A stretch of 64,000 nucleotides of DNA from Paragordius varius (GCA_964247055.1 OZ176051.1:10726001-10790000), one strand, 5' to 3'. Shown: positions 11,196 through 24,900, counted from the stretch's first letter. Notes: generated by a model from the sequence alone, not told the origin. Numbers and translations are program-made.

Positions 11196-13799
11196 CTAGG
11201 ATGAGATAAACAATGACTTTATTTGAATTAATGTTTGAGCAAGGTTTTGTATAATGTGATAACTTTCATTGCAAACCTCAGAAATATCTTCAGATATTTC
11301 GGCTTTAATACAAGGCTCATCGTTTGTCGAATCGCGTAGATATAAGGTATTGGGAAGTTTTTGTATACTACTGTTGAGTTGTGTGGTGTAAGCGACCAAG
11401 TTTTTCCATAAATCCATAAAATGCATGCGAACATCAGAAGATAAAATTGATGAATTTTCCATAATTAGTGATTTGTAATAATCATGAGTAATTTTTTTTA
11501 TTTCATCCAGCAAATGTACGTATTCCGCTTGTATATTTTGAATTTCTTCACTAATGGACGCATGGTCTTTATTCAATGATGTTATGTAGTCTTCCGACGG
11601 TATGAAATGGCCAACACTGGGCTCTTTATCCATTTTAACTTGTAAAATATTATAATATTTCACAATGGTTTTAAGCCGAACTGAAAATAATTGTACAAAA
11701 TTTGTTATCGTCTCAGGTGTTGTCAAAGAAATCAATGTTTCATGGTCAGGCGAAAAGTTTTGAGAAGATAATTTTTTATCATCACCATTAATCTTTTCGG
11801 ATAAAACTGTCAATATCTGACACATTGAGAACATATGCGATTCAATGCCATGTTTAAATTCGGAAAATTCATTACTAAGCAGTTTAACATCCCTTATAAT
11901 AGGTATTATGGTTTGGGATAATTTATCCGTCAAATTGTTAACGGTATTTTCCAAATGCGTTATGCGTTGTTTGAGGGAATTAATTTCTGTGAAATTTGGA
12001 ATGCTACTTCTCTTGATGTTATTGTGTAACCCATTTTGATTACAATGGGTTAAGGTGTCAGTGTTGTATTTTAACCCATTTTCTGGCTTTGTATTTAGAG
12101 ACGATATATACAAATCACTTTTGTTCAAATTTTTAGCAAAGGGTTTACCCCTCAAGTCAAGCCAGCGAAATAATATAGCTTTACACAATGGCTTAATTTG
12201 ATTTGAGGGCAATTTACTCAATTTTTGTCTCATTTGATTCCTTTGTGGGCTTAAAAGAGGATTTATAGGGAGGAAAGTTAATTTGGAATTGGGTATATCA
12301 TCCTGTATAGAATCCATTTTATTGCCATTGTTAACACCAAAATAATATTTGAGTTCGCGTCTATATATATCATCGTACATATCTTGCATCAGAATTTTAA
12401 GATTACCTAATGATGTTATTTTATAACTGAGAAGTGATTTAAAAAATGAATCCAACTGTTTTTCATTCATTTCATTACTATTTATGGGTTTCGTTTCGAA
12501 ATCCATCGTGTAAGTATATTGATAGAGGGTATCCGTAATACAATTAAAATGTTGTATGAAAAAATCTTGATAACCAGTAATAAATAAGTTGGATTTGTCC
12601 ATATTATCTTGTTCTAGCCACTGTTTAATAACTTGTAGTATAAGGGGCGTTATAACTGCTCCCCATAAAACTAATATATGTGCTTGTAAAAATTGTCCAA
12701 ATTTTAGTGCTTCCAGCAAAGGGTTACTACGTTTTAACGGTTTTATACCATTAGATATTGCTGAAGATGGTATTATAGTATTAAGATGTTCATTTAAGTC
12801 GTAGTATTCACAATTTGGGTTAGCTCCAAGAACTAAAAGTTGTAAGGTTGTTTCAAGTTTTGAAGTGGTTACGGCAAATCTCAATTGAGTGTCCAACACA
12901 TCTTGAAGTGATGAAGTATCTTCCGGATGTATGGTTATGGAAGTAAGGTATAATTTATCCATAAACGATAGAAATTGATATTTAGTTCGGATATAATTAA
13001 CTTTAATTTCGTATGTTGAATTTGGTGAAATTTGGTAATGTTTATTAGAGTTGTGTACGTTAAAATTTTCATCATTTGTTTGAGCTGTTTCTAATTTATT
13101 AGGTGGAAAGGCGTTTTCTTTTTCATCATGATTATCAAAATATAAGGGGTTGGATGAGAATTCCATTTCAGACATGTTTATACCCTTAAGATCGGATAAT
13201 TGAATAAGAGTACTTTCACGATTATTGTAAGATACCACAGAATTAATACGGCTATTTGGTTTGGAAAGGGTACCACTTGAATTACTTCGAATTAAAGTGC
13301 TACAACTTCCCAAATCAATTTGAACAGATTGATCTTTAAACGCTAAAGACAAATCAGCAAAACAACTATTTCGTTGACCAGATTCAAATTTTACAAAAGA
13401 GTTAGTATGATTCGAATTGCCAGGATTAATAGAATACCATAAACTTTGGAATGTTTCTGCATGTGCTAAATAATACTTTAGTAAAAGAAGCTCAATATGG
13501 GTCCATGAAAAACGATTAATCATATTTTTGTCCATTTTAAAATTTGTAGTAAAGCTTATTGAAGGCGGTATAGTGAGACATTTAACGTAAGAAATGTGTT
13601 TTCCTAAACCAGCGTGTATAAGGGCACATTGTTCACAACATATTACGCCTCGATTTAAAATCACCCATAAATCTATGGTTTTATTTGATCCACAATCTGC
13701 GCAATTCGGATTGAATTTTAGAATATCATTCAATAGATCCCACTTATCCATTATTTCTTTTGTGCAAAAAAATTGTAATTTTAAAATTAATCCATGCAA
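11196..13799 (-). CDS. GIT: GIT-type ArfGAP scaffold, single exon
   Basis: An uninterrupted 867-codon frame. The likely start is the second Met (13751, MDKWDLLNDILKFNP), leaving 851 residues, because GIT proteins begin just before the zinc finger. Numbering from the first Met: ArfGAP zinc finger at 33-58 (CADC ... CCEQC) followed by GLGKHISYVKCL; a 130-residue polar insert; YIRTKYQFLSFMDKLY at 269-284; degenerate ankyrin repeats 300-395; Spa2-homology motifs at 471-487 (LMQDMYDDIYRRELKYYF region) and 508-548 (TFLPINPLLSPQRNQMRQKL); a coiled coil at 607-650; and a helical paxillin-binding-like tail at 725-867. GIT scaffolds PIX, GRKs and paxillin at adhesions and endosomes. Oddities: the finger spacing is two residues longer than usual and the arginine-finger position holds Ala (IHAGLG where HRSLG is expected), so GAP activity is doubtful. 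It is divergent from NCBP1. A poly(A) signal lies about 130 bp downstream. Confidence 0.95.
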   Translation of the reverse strand: MHGLILKLQFFCTKEIMDKWDLLNDILKFNPNCADCGSNKTIDLWVILNRGVICCEQCALIHAGLGKHISYVKCLTIPPSISFTTNFKMDKNMINRFSWTHIELLLLKYYLAHAETFQSLWYSINPGNSNHTNSFVKFESGQRNSCFADLSLAFKDQSVQIDLGSCSTLIRSNSSGTLSKPNSRINSVVSYNNRESTLIQLSDLKGINMSEMEFSSNPLYFDNHDEKENAFPPNKLETAQTNDENFNVHNSNKHYQISPNSTYEIKVNYIRTKYQFLSFMDKLYLTSITIHPEDTSSLQDVLDTQLRFAVTTSKLETTLQLLVLGANPNCEYYDLNEHLNTIIPSSAISNGIKPLKRSNPLLEALKFGQFLQAHILVLWGAVITPLILQVIKQWLEQDNMDKSNLFITGYQDFFIQHFNCITDTLYQYTYTMDFETKPINSNEMNEKQLDSFFKSLLSYKITSLGNLKILMQDMYDDIYRRELKYYFGVNNGNKMDSIQDDIPNSKLTFLPINPLLSPQRNQMRQKLSKLPSNQIKPLCKAILFRWLDLRGKPFAKNLNKSDLYISSLNTKPENGLKYNTDTLTHCNQNGLHNNIKRSSIPNFTEINSLKQRITHLENTVNNLTDKLSQTIIPIIRDVKLLSNEFSEFKHGIESHMFSMCQILTVLSEKINGDDKKLSSQNFSPDHETLISLTTPETITNFVQLFSVRLKTIVKYYNILQVKMDKEPSVGHFIPSEDYITSLNKDHASISEEIQNIQAEYVHLLDEIKKITHDYYKSLIMENSSILSSDVRMHFMDLWKNLVAYTTQLNSSIQKLPNTLYLRDSTNDEPCIKAEISEDISEVCNESYHIIQNLAQTLIQIKSLFISS

Positions 13800-13843
13800 T
13801 AAAATGAATGTTTGATAATTACATTTGATTTACCCACCATAAC
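13752..13843. promoter_or_regulatory. Compact bidirectional promoter between GIT and NCBP1
   Basis: Only 92 bp separate the likely GIT start (13751, minus) from the NCBP1 start (13844, plus); if the upstream GIT Met were used the gap would be 44 bp. Both 5' leaders must overlap or be very short unless upstream non-coding exons exist. No TATA box is distinguishable in this AT-rich stretch. Confidence 0.6.
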
Positions 13844-16800
13844 ATGGCTTATAGAAAGAAGCGTGATTATGACCATAATGATGGTCAAAGGAAAAAAGCT
13901 AGAGGCACAGATATTTCAGAAATTGAAAAGCGTTTAGAATCATTAATAACGAGAGTTGGGGAAAAGGTATGCAATTATATTTAAACTTTTACATAGACTT
14001 CCTCATCGATTGAAAGTAAATTAGAGGGTTTGGCCAGAGTGCTTGATGCAGATTTTACTTCTTTTAAACCAAAAATTATAGAAATTATTGGACAATGGTT
14101 TAGTTTGCCGTATATTTTTTTAGTGTTTTAAAAATGCCCGAGAAAATGTCCATATATGCCACATTAGTTGGCCTTTTAAATGTTAAAAATAGTGATGCTG
14201 GAAGAGAAGTATTTACTTTTGATATTTCTTTTTGTTTTATTTTTGACTAAAATTTAATTTTATTAGATCATTGAATCCTTAGTCAAACGATTAAAAATTA
14301 GTCTAAAAAATGGAGATTTTCATGCTGGACTTGCTATAGTCAATTTTTTTGCTGATCTTTGTAACGCCAACGTACTCATACTTAACTCTGTCATCAATTT
14401 ATTTGAAAATTTTTTGGATGTTCTCAACGAGCAAACTTTACAAGTGTGAAAATTATTATTTTTAATCAAAAAACGGAATCGAATTTAATTAATAGCTTTT
14501 CACTTTAATATTTCGCTTATAATTATTAAATATATGTAGTTGTATACAAAAGTGTATTTTTTGGATTTATATACATCGATATATTTTTATTTATTTATGA
14601 ACGTTGAAACTTGGTGTTAGTTTTTTTGAAAAAGATAATTTCAATCATATGAACCAAAGTTTTGCCAAAAATAAATTTGTAAACGAAACGATTTTTCTAA
14701 TTTAAACCCGGTTTTAATTTCTCTATATATATATCATATAGATACGTTGCGATTGGTATGTTTACGCTGTTTTAACCTCCATACCTATTGTTGGACAACT
14801 TATGTTAAATGATGAAAAACAAGGAGACTTGGAAAAAATATTTTCCAAAATTGACAATCATATGAAGTAATTTATCCTTATTTGAAACAAAAGTTATAAA
14901 AGAGTTAAAATACATAACATAAAAAACGATTTCATCATGATTCGATTATTTAAATTATTTTGTTAAAATCGTCAAAGTTTTTGGATATAATGAAACTTTC
15001 TAAAGCCAAAAATTATAAAAAATAAATATTATTTTTTCAAATATCTTTTCATTATTGATTATTATTATTCTGTAATATAATTTGATATTAAATATAAAAC
15101 AATAATATATAGTTTTTACAAATTTTTATGATGCAGATAATGACCAACCCATGTTTTATTTCCCGCATCAATACGTTCACTCGTTAAAATAAATTTTTCG
15201 ATTACAAATTATTGATTACCAAATTATCTTGTACGTTTTTAATTGATAGCTTAGGTTTTACATTAAAAAAAGATGAGATATATTTTTTACAAAACCTTAA
15301 AGACAAATTATTAATTAAAACCACATTTATACCTGATTTTTCTTTTAAACTTATGATTCAAATATATAATACAGTGTCTCAATAATTTACATAATTTACT
15401 TTATAACCTTAAAGAAATTGCAATTAAACCTGGTTATCTTTATAACTTCATCACCTTTTGGGGTAGCTTTACCAGATCGATTAGAAATTCGAATATTTGA
15501 ATAAAGTCGGATAACTGGTATATGACGGGTATAAACATCAAACATATTACTGTGAACGTTAAGCCGAATTTTAAAAATGGTGTCCAAGTCTTTGAGGCGC
15601 ATTATACAATTTTTTTAAAAAAATGTAAAATTGTAATAAAATCAAACTTTTTTGCCTCCATTTTTTCTATATATTTTTATCAATCACTACTACAACAGGC
15701 AAATAATGTATATTATGGTAAAATATCGTGAAAATTAACTTTAATTGGCTACCTTTTACCAGCAAAAACTTGATATATTTTGATTTTTTATCAGTTGTTT
15801 GTTTGAATCGTGTTAGAGATGTCCCAATTTAAGATTCTAGAAGTCATTAAACTGTAAAAACTTTTAATCTAACTCCTGAGAACAGTGTTTGATAATTAAA
15901 TTTTAACTAAAATAACTTTTAAAACTGTAGTTTATTAACAAATTTGAGCTCTGGGATATAAAACTACCACAAAATGTAAACTAGGACAAAAAAGTTAAAA
16001 GGTAATAAAGTGTTAAAATATTTCTTTTAATTTTTACGTTTTGTCCGTATTCAATTTTTACTTAAATATTTCATTATATACCATTTACAGTTTAAATTCA
16101 CCCTTAAACAATTTAAATTCACACTCGAACTATTCAAATTCACCCTACAAATAAATTATCAGGATAATATAACTTATCATTAATATAAAATATATTCTTA
16201 TGGCATTATTTATTATTTTTTCAGTTTTATATTAATTTTTTACAAAATTCCATTTTTTAAAAATATAAAAAAATATAGGTAATTTTAATTCTAAAAAACA
16301 CATAATTTATTTTAGGGAGAATTTCTATTGTTCAAAAGTAAATTTGAATAGTAAATGGTGTATTTTTCATAATAAACCAAAAATTATTGTTTTTATTTTT
16401 CTGCTTATGATAGAAATCGCGTTAAAACATACGTACCCATCTTACAAGTTTGGAAAACGCAATCAAACGATTATTTACAAGTGCGAGCAAAGGGAAATAA
16501 TCCAAACACACAATCTGATACCCATTTTGAAGTTTTTACTTTGAATTTTACCTTTTGTTAAACACTTTTTTTTAACTCTAAATTATTTCTTGATTTTGCG
16601 TTTAAAGTATTTAGATGCATTGTGGTTAGCCGTAACTCAGGCCTTTAAATGGAATGCTTCTTCAATAAACAATGATAATACGGATCATCAACTTGATTTG
16701 GATGATAATTTATTAACAACACCCGTATTAAAGGTTTGAAATTTTAGAATCAAAAGAAATAAGTGTTTTATTTGAGCAATCTTTTTAAGGTTTTTTAACT

Positions 16801-18941
16801 TTGCTTCCGAACATTATGTTTGAGTCTGACTGGTTATAAATAAATTCAGTCAAAAACTTCTAACTATTTTATCATTTTATTTAATGCTATAAATATATTA
16901 AACTTGCTGTGACTTAAACCACGATATATTATAAATAAATTTAGATTGGATATTTCTAGACTCAATAAAATATTTACTCATAAACATAATTATTATATTT
17001 GGCAAATACACAGAGTGGAGCTCTAATTCTGTACTAATTTTACGAAAGGCGTTTGGGTAAATTTTTGGTATTTTATGCGAGAAATACCTAAAAATAAAAT
17101 TATTATTAATGTTCACTCTAAAAATTTTGGCAATGATATTTTACGGGGGGACTCACATAGGAACAAACTAAAAAAAGGGGCTTTACTGTAGTCCGGGCCT
17201 TTATAAATGATTAAAAAATTTCACTTTAGGATTGTTTTTAGAGAGTTAAGCTAAATACACAAATATTCGGGAGTTGTTTCCCAAAAACTAGTCAAAAATG
17301 AAACTTTACAAGCAAAATATAAATCCTAAAAGACAAATATTTTACACAAAATGACGCTATATTAAACCCATAAATGTTTAGACACCAAAATTAAAAAAAT
17401 ATGGTTGTTTTTGCAAAAAAATATTGTGGTCTTTCTTACGTCTTTATTACGTTTCATCTAAATTTTACTGTAACAATTTTTTGTTAAAAGTACAAAGACA
17501 GGTTTTAAAGTAAAAGAAGTTATAAAAAAACATAATTAAGAGACAAAAGCTTTATTAAACCCTTTTTATATAACTTATCTTGTGATTTGTAAATAGGGAA
17601 TCAAGATGATAGTTGTTAATAGACTCAATATAATTTATTAATGTATTATCCAGGGAATTACAAGTTAAATAATATGACTGTCGTTACAAACCAATATGAT
17701 ATACCTCTCAATTTATATATGACTATATGGTATATATTTATATATAGGCATACAGTTATGGGGTAGGTAATGCATGTTACACAGCTTTTGAAACTGAATT
17801 GAGTCAAGCTTTGGTTCATACATTACCAACCATTATTCCGCCTATACATGATCCAAATTATTCGACTTATCCGGTTCCGAGATGGGAATTTGTGCTTTTT
17901 GAACAATCTGACATCCCTGAAGTTAGGATTTAGCTTTTTATAACGTTTTCTTAAAAAACATTCTTAATGTTTTATTTTCTAACAAGTTTGTTTCCTTATA
18001 TTTAAAAGGAAATCATACCCTTGTAATTTTTCTAGTTTTCTATATATTCATATATTTTAAAAGACAGGCGAAATTGAATTATGTTTTAAATTTTTGTTAC
18101 ATGGTAGTATCTTTTTCATTGGATTAACCAAAAACAAAAGTAATAATATTGATAAAATATAATTAAAACTAAAAATTTAAAAAATTTGTCTAAATTAAAA
18201 AATATAGAATGTGACCTTTTTTTATATTTGAATACGTCATAAATACAGTATGCATTTTAATGAATACTTATTTCACACTATAACTATAAGTAGGGCAGTT
18301 TGCAACACAGGAGTGTATGGAAAAAAAGGAAGAAATTATTTATTCAACATTATGTTGTTTTTTCCATACACTTGTGTTTTTGCAAATTTCTCAACTATAG
18401 TTAGAAATAAGCAACCATTAAAATGCATACTGTAAATGTATATGAGACTGTGCTACTAATTTACTCTATTTTATTTTGGCAACCCAAAACGATAGGTCTT
18501 TTTTATATTTGAACAATAAGATTTTTAAAAGTATGGCTCTTTATCTCAATCAATATTTTAATTTTTAATTTATATGTAATACTTCATAGGGTTATCATTG
18601 GCCACCGCCCACAAGTCTTGATAAATTGCTCGTTTTAAAGGATATGCATTCCATTATACGGACTCATTACAAGGATCGGAAACATTGGTTTTTTATATTT
18701 TCTCTTAAAACTATACAACTATATCATAATTTTTTCGATACTTTGTAGTATTTACGATAAAAGAATTAATGATATAATAAAAATAAGTTTTAAATTCCAA
18801 TTTGATTTTGTTTTATTTTTTTGTCATATTAAAAAGTATATTTATTTTAACCGGTAATTTTGAAAAATTGTCTTTATATAAGTTTTTGTACATCATTTGA
18901 AATTTTATTGTTAATACTATTTATATATCATTTTTTAAATA

Positions 18942-18972
<31 letters not shown>

Positions 18973-21900
18973 GCGCTGCCGAATTACTGAGTTATCGTTT
19001 GAAACCTAAAGTTCCATTGAATTATATGATTGTTGAGGTAAAAATATGAAATATTTTATTTAAGATAGATTTCTTTTAAAAAGTAATGTTTGATTTCTGA
19101 ATAACCTTTATAAATTTATTATGTATACAACTTTAAACTTTTTATGTAAAATAAATATTGATTTTTACTATAAAACATAATCAATTATTGAGACACATGG
19201 AATTCCTTTAACAATATACCATTTACAATTAAAATTCACCTATGAACAATTCAAATTTACCCTAAAAATGTTTTTTCTGGCTAATATAACTCATCATTAA
19301 TATGAAATAAATTTTTACTACTATTGTTTTTCTAGCATTTTAATTTTAAACGGAATTTTATATTTTAAAAACATTAAAAATTAAAGGTAATTTTTAAAAA
19401 AATTTATTAGGGTGAATTTGAATTTTTAAGGGTGAATTTGAAATGAAGGGCGAATTTGAACTGTAAATGGTATAATTAAACTTGTTAACACATACCTTTA
19501 GTGTTAAAAATTGATAATATATTATATGAAAATTATATAGATAAAAATGTAAATAAATTTTTGTATATAAACAATACAATTATGCCTTAAAATATATGAT
19601 TGAATATATTATCAACATTACATCGCTGCAACCCAAAACAATAAATTGTATTTAAAACTATTCTTCTCCTTTTTAACAAATATACTTGTCGTTTTGCCTA
19701 AATAATTTGTATTTTTACTACTGTATTAATTGTGATATATAAACAAAATATGTTCATAATAATTTTTTTCTTTCACAGTGTTTATTCAGTGAATTATTTG
19801 CTTTGCCTCAAGCCTGTCACATTGAAGTCATGTATGCAGCCCTGTTTATCGAATTATGTAAACTCCAACCTAGTTCTTTACCACCAGTGGTATTTTTTAT
19901 ATTTTTAATTGCAAAAAATTTGGATTTTTTGAAAAAAAAATCCAAAATTTGAGTTTAAGATAATTAAGATATAAAAGATTACAGTCATTTTAAATAACTA
20001 TATTGCTAGTATTTTTTCATTATATTTGCAAAAAAGAACAATATCCGAATAAAATTGGTGCATATAAAATGCATAATTTTTGCATTTTCTTCCTTTAATA
20101 TCTTTCAAAATATTGTCATAACTGTAGTTATGAATAACTATATTAACATTAAATTTTTTAATAATCCAATTCAGGGCTGCCCAACTCACCTTGTTTGGTA
20201 CGCAAAAAGGCTTTAAAAAATGTTAAAAAACATATAATTTGGAATTTATTCAAAATTTTCCGATTATTCAGAAAATTTATTATCCAAAATGGGGTTTAAA
20301 ATAAGTAAAAAAATTATCAAGGCAGGAAGACATCTGTGTTGGACAACCCAGATTTTGTTTTAAGTTGCAAAATATGTTTTAATTTTTTTATTTATATGGG
20401 CAAAATTTTATTTCTGCATATTTTTTTGATACATATAGTTAGCTCAAGCCACGGAACTTTTATTTGATCGATTAGATAATATGCATACAATGTGTATGGA
20501 TAGGTAATTTTTTATGAAGAAACTTTTAAATTTTCTTGTATTGCTAATTGAAACATATATTAAAGCGTAATTATGAAGTTTTGAATTAACATATTCGAAA
20601 TTTTTAATATATATTTTTGAACTTATGCAATAAATATGTTAAATATTGAAATTGGTTTTATGTCCGATTTAGATTTTCGAATTGGTTTTCACACCACCTA
20701 AGTAACTTTCAATACAAATGGAGTTGGGAGGATTGGGAAGCGTGCTTGGATCAGGATGTGGAAATGCCTCAACCAAAATTTATACATGAAACTCTCATTA
20801 AATGCATTAGGTTAGGGGTCATTTCATTTACTATATATTGCTTTTTATCGAAATCTTATGACATAAACCTATTAGATTATACTGATGATAATATACTTTT
20901 CCGATATTAAGTTTTTAAATTATAAATGAATGAATTTGAATACACCTATACAAACCTACAAGTTTGATTCATGTATTTTTTTATTGGGCTTTTTTATGTG
21001 CGATGCGTAAAAACATTTTTATTTATTAAAAAAGGTATATATACATTAAATTTTATAAAAAATCAATTAATGAGAAGTTGTAAATTTTAACAAGTTTTTA
21101 TTTTCACATAATCACTAATATAAAACATTTTTTTTACGGTGAAATAGTAATTAAGTTTAAATTTTTTTTTATTTAAGTTCTACTAATTTGTTTCGTAGTT
21201 ACAGTTGGGTCTATCTGACTGGTTATGAATGCACGCTTATGTAAATAACACCAGATCAACTCTATGTTTATTACATGTTTAAAACCGTTTTGGAAAAATA
21301 CAAATTTTATGGTTGTTTAATTGAATTGGCATTAATTGTCAATGCTTAATTTTAACACGCCTAAAATAATTTGAAGATCAACTTAATATTCTTATAGTAT
21401 TTTAACACTTCTCTAATGATGACTGCATTGAAAATCAGTGGTAAGATCAAATATTATTCTTTTTTGATGGTTAAAAATAGGGGTATCCAACAACCCGTGG
21501 GCCGCATGCAGCCCTCCAAAATATTTCTGCAGCCCGCGTAAATTCAAAATTTTACGAAATCTACATAAATATTTTTTTTAATCATATCTTCTAAATAAAT
21601 CTTTCCGGGTTCCGGCAATAAATTAACAAAAATGTTAAAATAAATAACAGTTGTTTAACAATCTATTGTTAAGAATAATTTATTGAAATGATATTTGTTA
21701 ATGTCCATATATTTTGCTCATGCCGCCGGCCCGCTAAGCCATTTGTGTTGAGGACACTCCTGGTTTACTCACACCTGAGCAATAATACTGATTAATGGTA
21801 TTTATTTGTTTCAGATTATCATATTATCAACGCATTCTTGCTGCCATACCATGTGAACCACTTAAGCGTGTTTTAATGCCCCCACCTGTTGAACCCAATT

Positions 21901-24900
21901 ACATTTTTGATTTTGCATTGTTGACCTTCAATAATCGGACCGCGAAAAATGCGACAAACAAAACGACGCTTGAAAATGGTTTGGAAAATGACCCAGGAGG
22001 AGATTTATTAAATGATAAAAATCATGCTGTTATTGATAAGGGAAATCAAGATGCGATGAATATTGAAGAAAACAATGAACTGGATGTTGATGGAATCGAT
22101 GTGGATTTTGATACGAATCCTGCTTTAGGTACTGATATACTATACTTTGCTATTTTATTGCTAAGATTGGAAGGCAGTTTTTAAATTTGGTTTGTAAACC
22201 TGTAATTTTGGTTGTGCTCTATAAAATATATTAAGTTTTGATTGTCTCTATATATTACAAACATATTATATTATTATATATATATATATATATATTTGTT
22301 TTAATTATAATTTGACTTTTATTTTCTTATTTCGCTTAAAAGTTAAAATTTTGACCATTTTTATATGCATTTCACATGTTAGGGTTAATGAAACCATTAC
22401 TCTTATTTGCAAAGGCCATTTACGATGCTGTACGTGCCAAATGTGATGCAAATACTATGGAATCGAAAATTTTAACCAATATTGATTATATTCCTGAACA
22501 TCTTGTTTCACAGTAAAAATTAACACTATGAATACAAATTAAAAAATTCCAAAGAAAATTTGAAATATGATAATCTAAATATTTTATGACCTTGATTTTT
22601 ACTAACTTAACTTTATTATTATTCCAAATTTATAATTGAGTATGTGTATATATTTAATATTTTAACCCACAACGATGAGTTATATTAAACGCAGAATAAA
22701 GTTGTCATTTATAAAACTTTACAGTAAAAATTGAAATTATACGGACAAAACTTAAAATAAAGACAAATATTTTTTTTATAAAAGACAACCATACTTTTTA
22801 AAACTTGATTAATTTAAATTTGAATCATTGTTTTTTATTTCCAAAGTACAAAATAGGCATGTATATTGGTAAAATAATCAATTATATCTTTTAGGTTTAT
22901 AATTTAATGATTTTAATAGGATCAATCAAGATTTAATAAGTATGGTTTTCTTTTAGAAAAAATATTTGTCTTTAAATTTTTAAGTTTTGTACGTATTTCA
23001 ATTTTTACTGTAATTCTTATTTTTACTGTATTACCACCCGAAAATTCTAGCGACGTGTCTACCAAAACTACGAAAACAAATGTAAATATAAATGATGATG
23101 ACATGACAGAAACATCATATTTACCCCTAAATGAATTATCCCTGACACGGATTAAAGATTGTTTTAAACATAAAGCACACCAAATACATGGCTTACGTCA
23201 AACTGTAGGAGGGATGGGTGAAATTGACACTGTTAAAGGAGAAAATACGCTTAAAAATGATTTAATAGCCAATCTCGGTTACCTCATTGGTAATCATCAA
23301 CATTTAGCCATCGATAATGTGGGTTTCATTGAACAAATTTGTGATTTGGATGCTAGATTAGGACAAGGTATATCTATATTTTCTCTTTAAAAATTATAAA
23401 AAGACAAAAAGTTTTAAAAAATAAAAACTATTTTTATAAATATTTATTTTTTTATCATTCATTTAATTAATTTCTTACGTTTGATGCTTTATAAAAAATA
23501 TGTGTCTATTACTAGTATTTGTAATTAAAATCTTAATTCTAAGTTTCATTTTAGATTCATAATTCTTTTTCTTTAAATCATTATTAATATGATTTTAAAT
23601 AAATTAGGAGTTATGATGATAATTGTTTATTGTGCAAAATTATTAAAATTTATTTTTTTCAAATATTATATGAAAAATTAAGAAAAAAAGTTGACCCTTT
23701 ATATTATAAATTAAAATTATATCCACTTTTTTTTAAATTCGAACTAAAGTTGGCTCCAAAGCCTTGATATATGGGCCAAATACGTGCTTAAAAGTTGCCA
23801 TTTTCATTCAAACAATGTTGCATTATGGAAATAAATCTATTAGCCATACCTATTCGATTATTGCAAAGTATGAATTTCATTTTCAAGTTCCATTCTTGTA
23901 AATTTAAAATTTATCTCATTAAAGTACTTAAATAGGATATCTGTAAAATATATTTTTGTAACTCTAAGAAATTTTTTTTATGGTTTATCCAAAGTTTTTG
24001 GCGCCGATTTAAAATTAAACATGAAATTTTCAAAATTAATAGTTTTAGATATAGAGCCATGAATATTATAATCATTCCAAAGAGCACAAAGACTGAATCT
24101 TTTGAAAGATAGTAAGACATTTTAATTAATCTGATAAAAGTTTGTGTTTATATAGTCAAAACTTTCAGCCCTATAATAAGTCAAAATTTTTCACAGAAAA
24201 ACTAATTTAACAATTTTTATTAATTATTTTATTAGGGTTGGGTTACATTAATACTAAAATTAAAAAAAAGTTTAAAAAAAGTTTTTGGTTTGTTTTTAAA
24301 TAAAAATTATTGTTTTTTAATAATTTACCTAGTGGGAACTAAAACGTTAAGTCATAACTTTAAGTTTATTGCTTAATGACTATAAAAGATCAGAATACCT
24401 TAATTATATATCTAGTATTTGAGATTTTAAAACCATAAGCCTTCTAAGGAAAATTATTAATATTGCTCTTTTTAATGACATAAATGCAATAAATAAGTGT
24501 TTTAATCAAAAGTTCGAGCTATTTCCATTAGTTTTAAATATATATCAATTTAGAATAAAACTTTTGCTTTGCGCGTTTTTCGGTTTCTATGTCCATTAAA
24601 TCAATGTAAAAATAGTATTTATTTTATAGAATTTCATTACTCTTTCGAATGGTATATTTTTGAAGAAAAACATTTTTTAGTAAAATTTTGATGAAAAGGG
24701 CGCGCATATTTTTTTAAAAATCTAATTATACAAAATTCTTAGGTGAGGTGGTATAATTTATTTTAGATTTACCATTAAAATGTTAGTAAAAAATCAGGAA
24801 ATGCAAAAAACTTGAGTGGCACAAAAAATTTGTTGTATAGTCCAATCAATATTACCCAAGATTCAAAAAAACATTTGTTGTAACTAAATGTAGCAAAATA

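Noticed and set aside
12589-12804. Plus-strand frame inside the GIT gene.
   Set aside because: Shadow of the 867-codon minus-strand frame, which carries the ArfGAP, ankyrin and Spa2-homology motifs.
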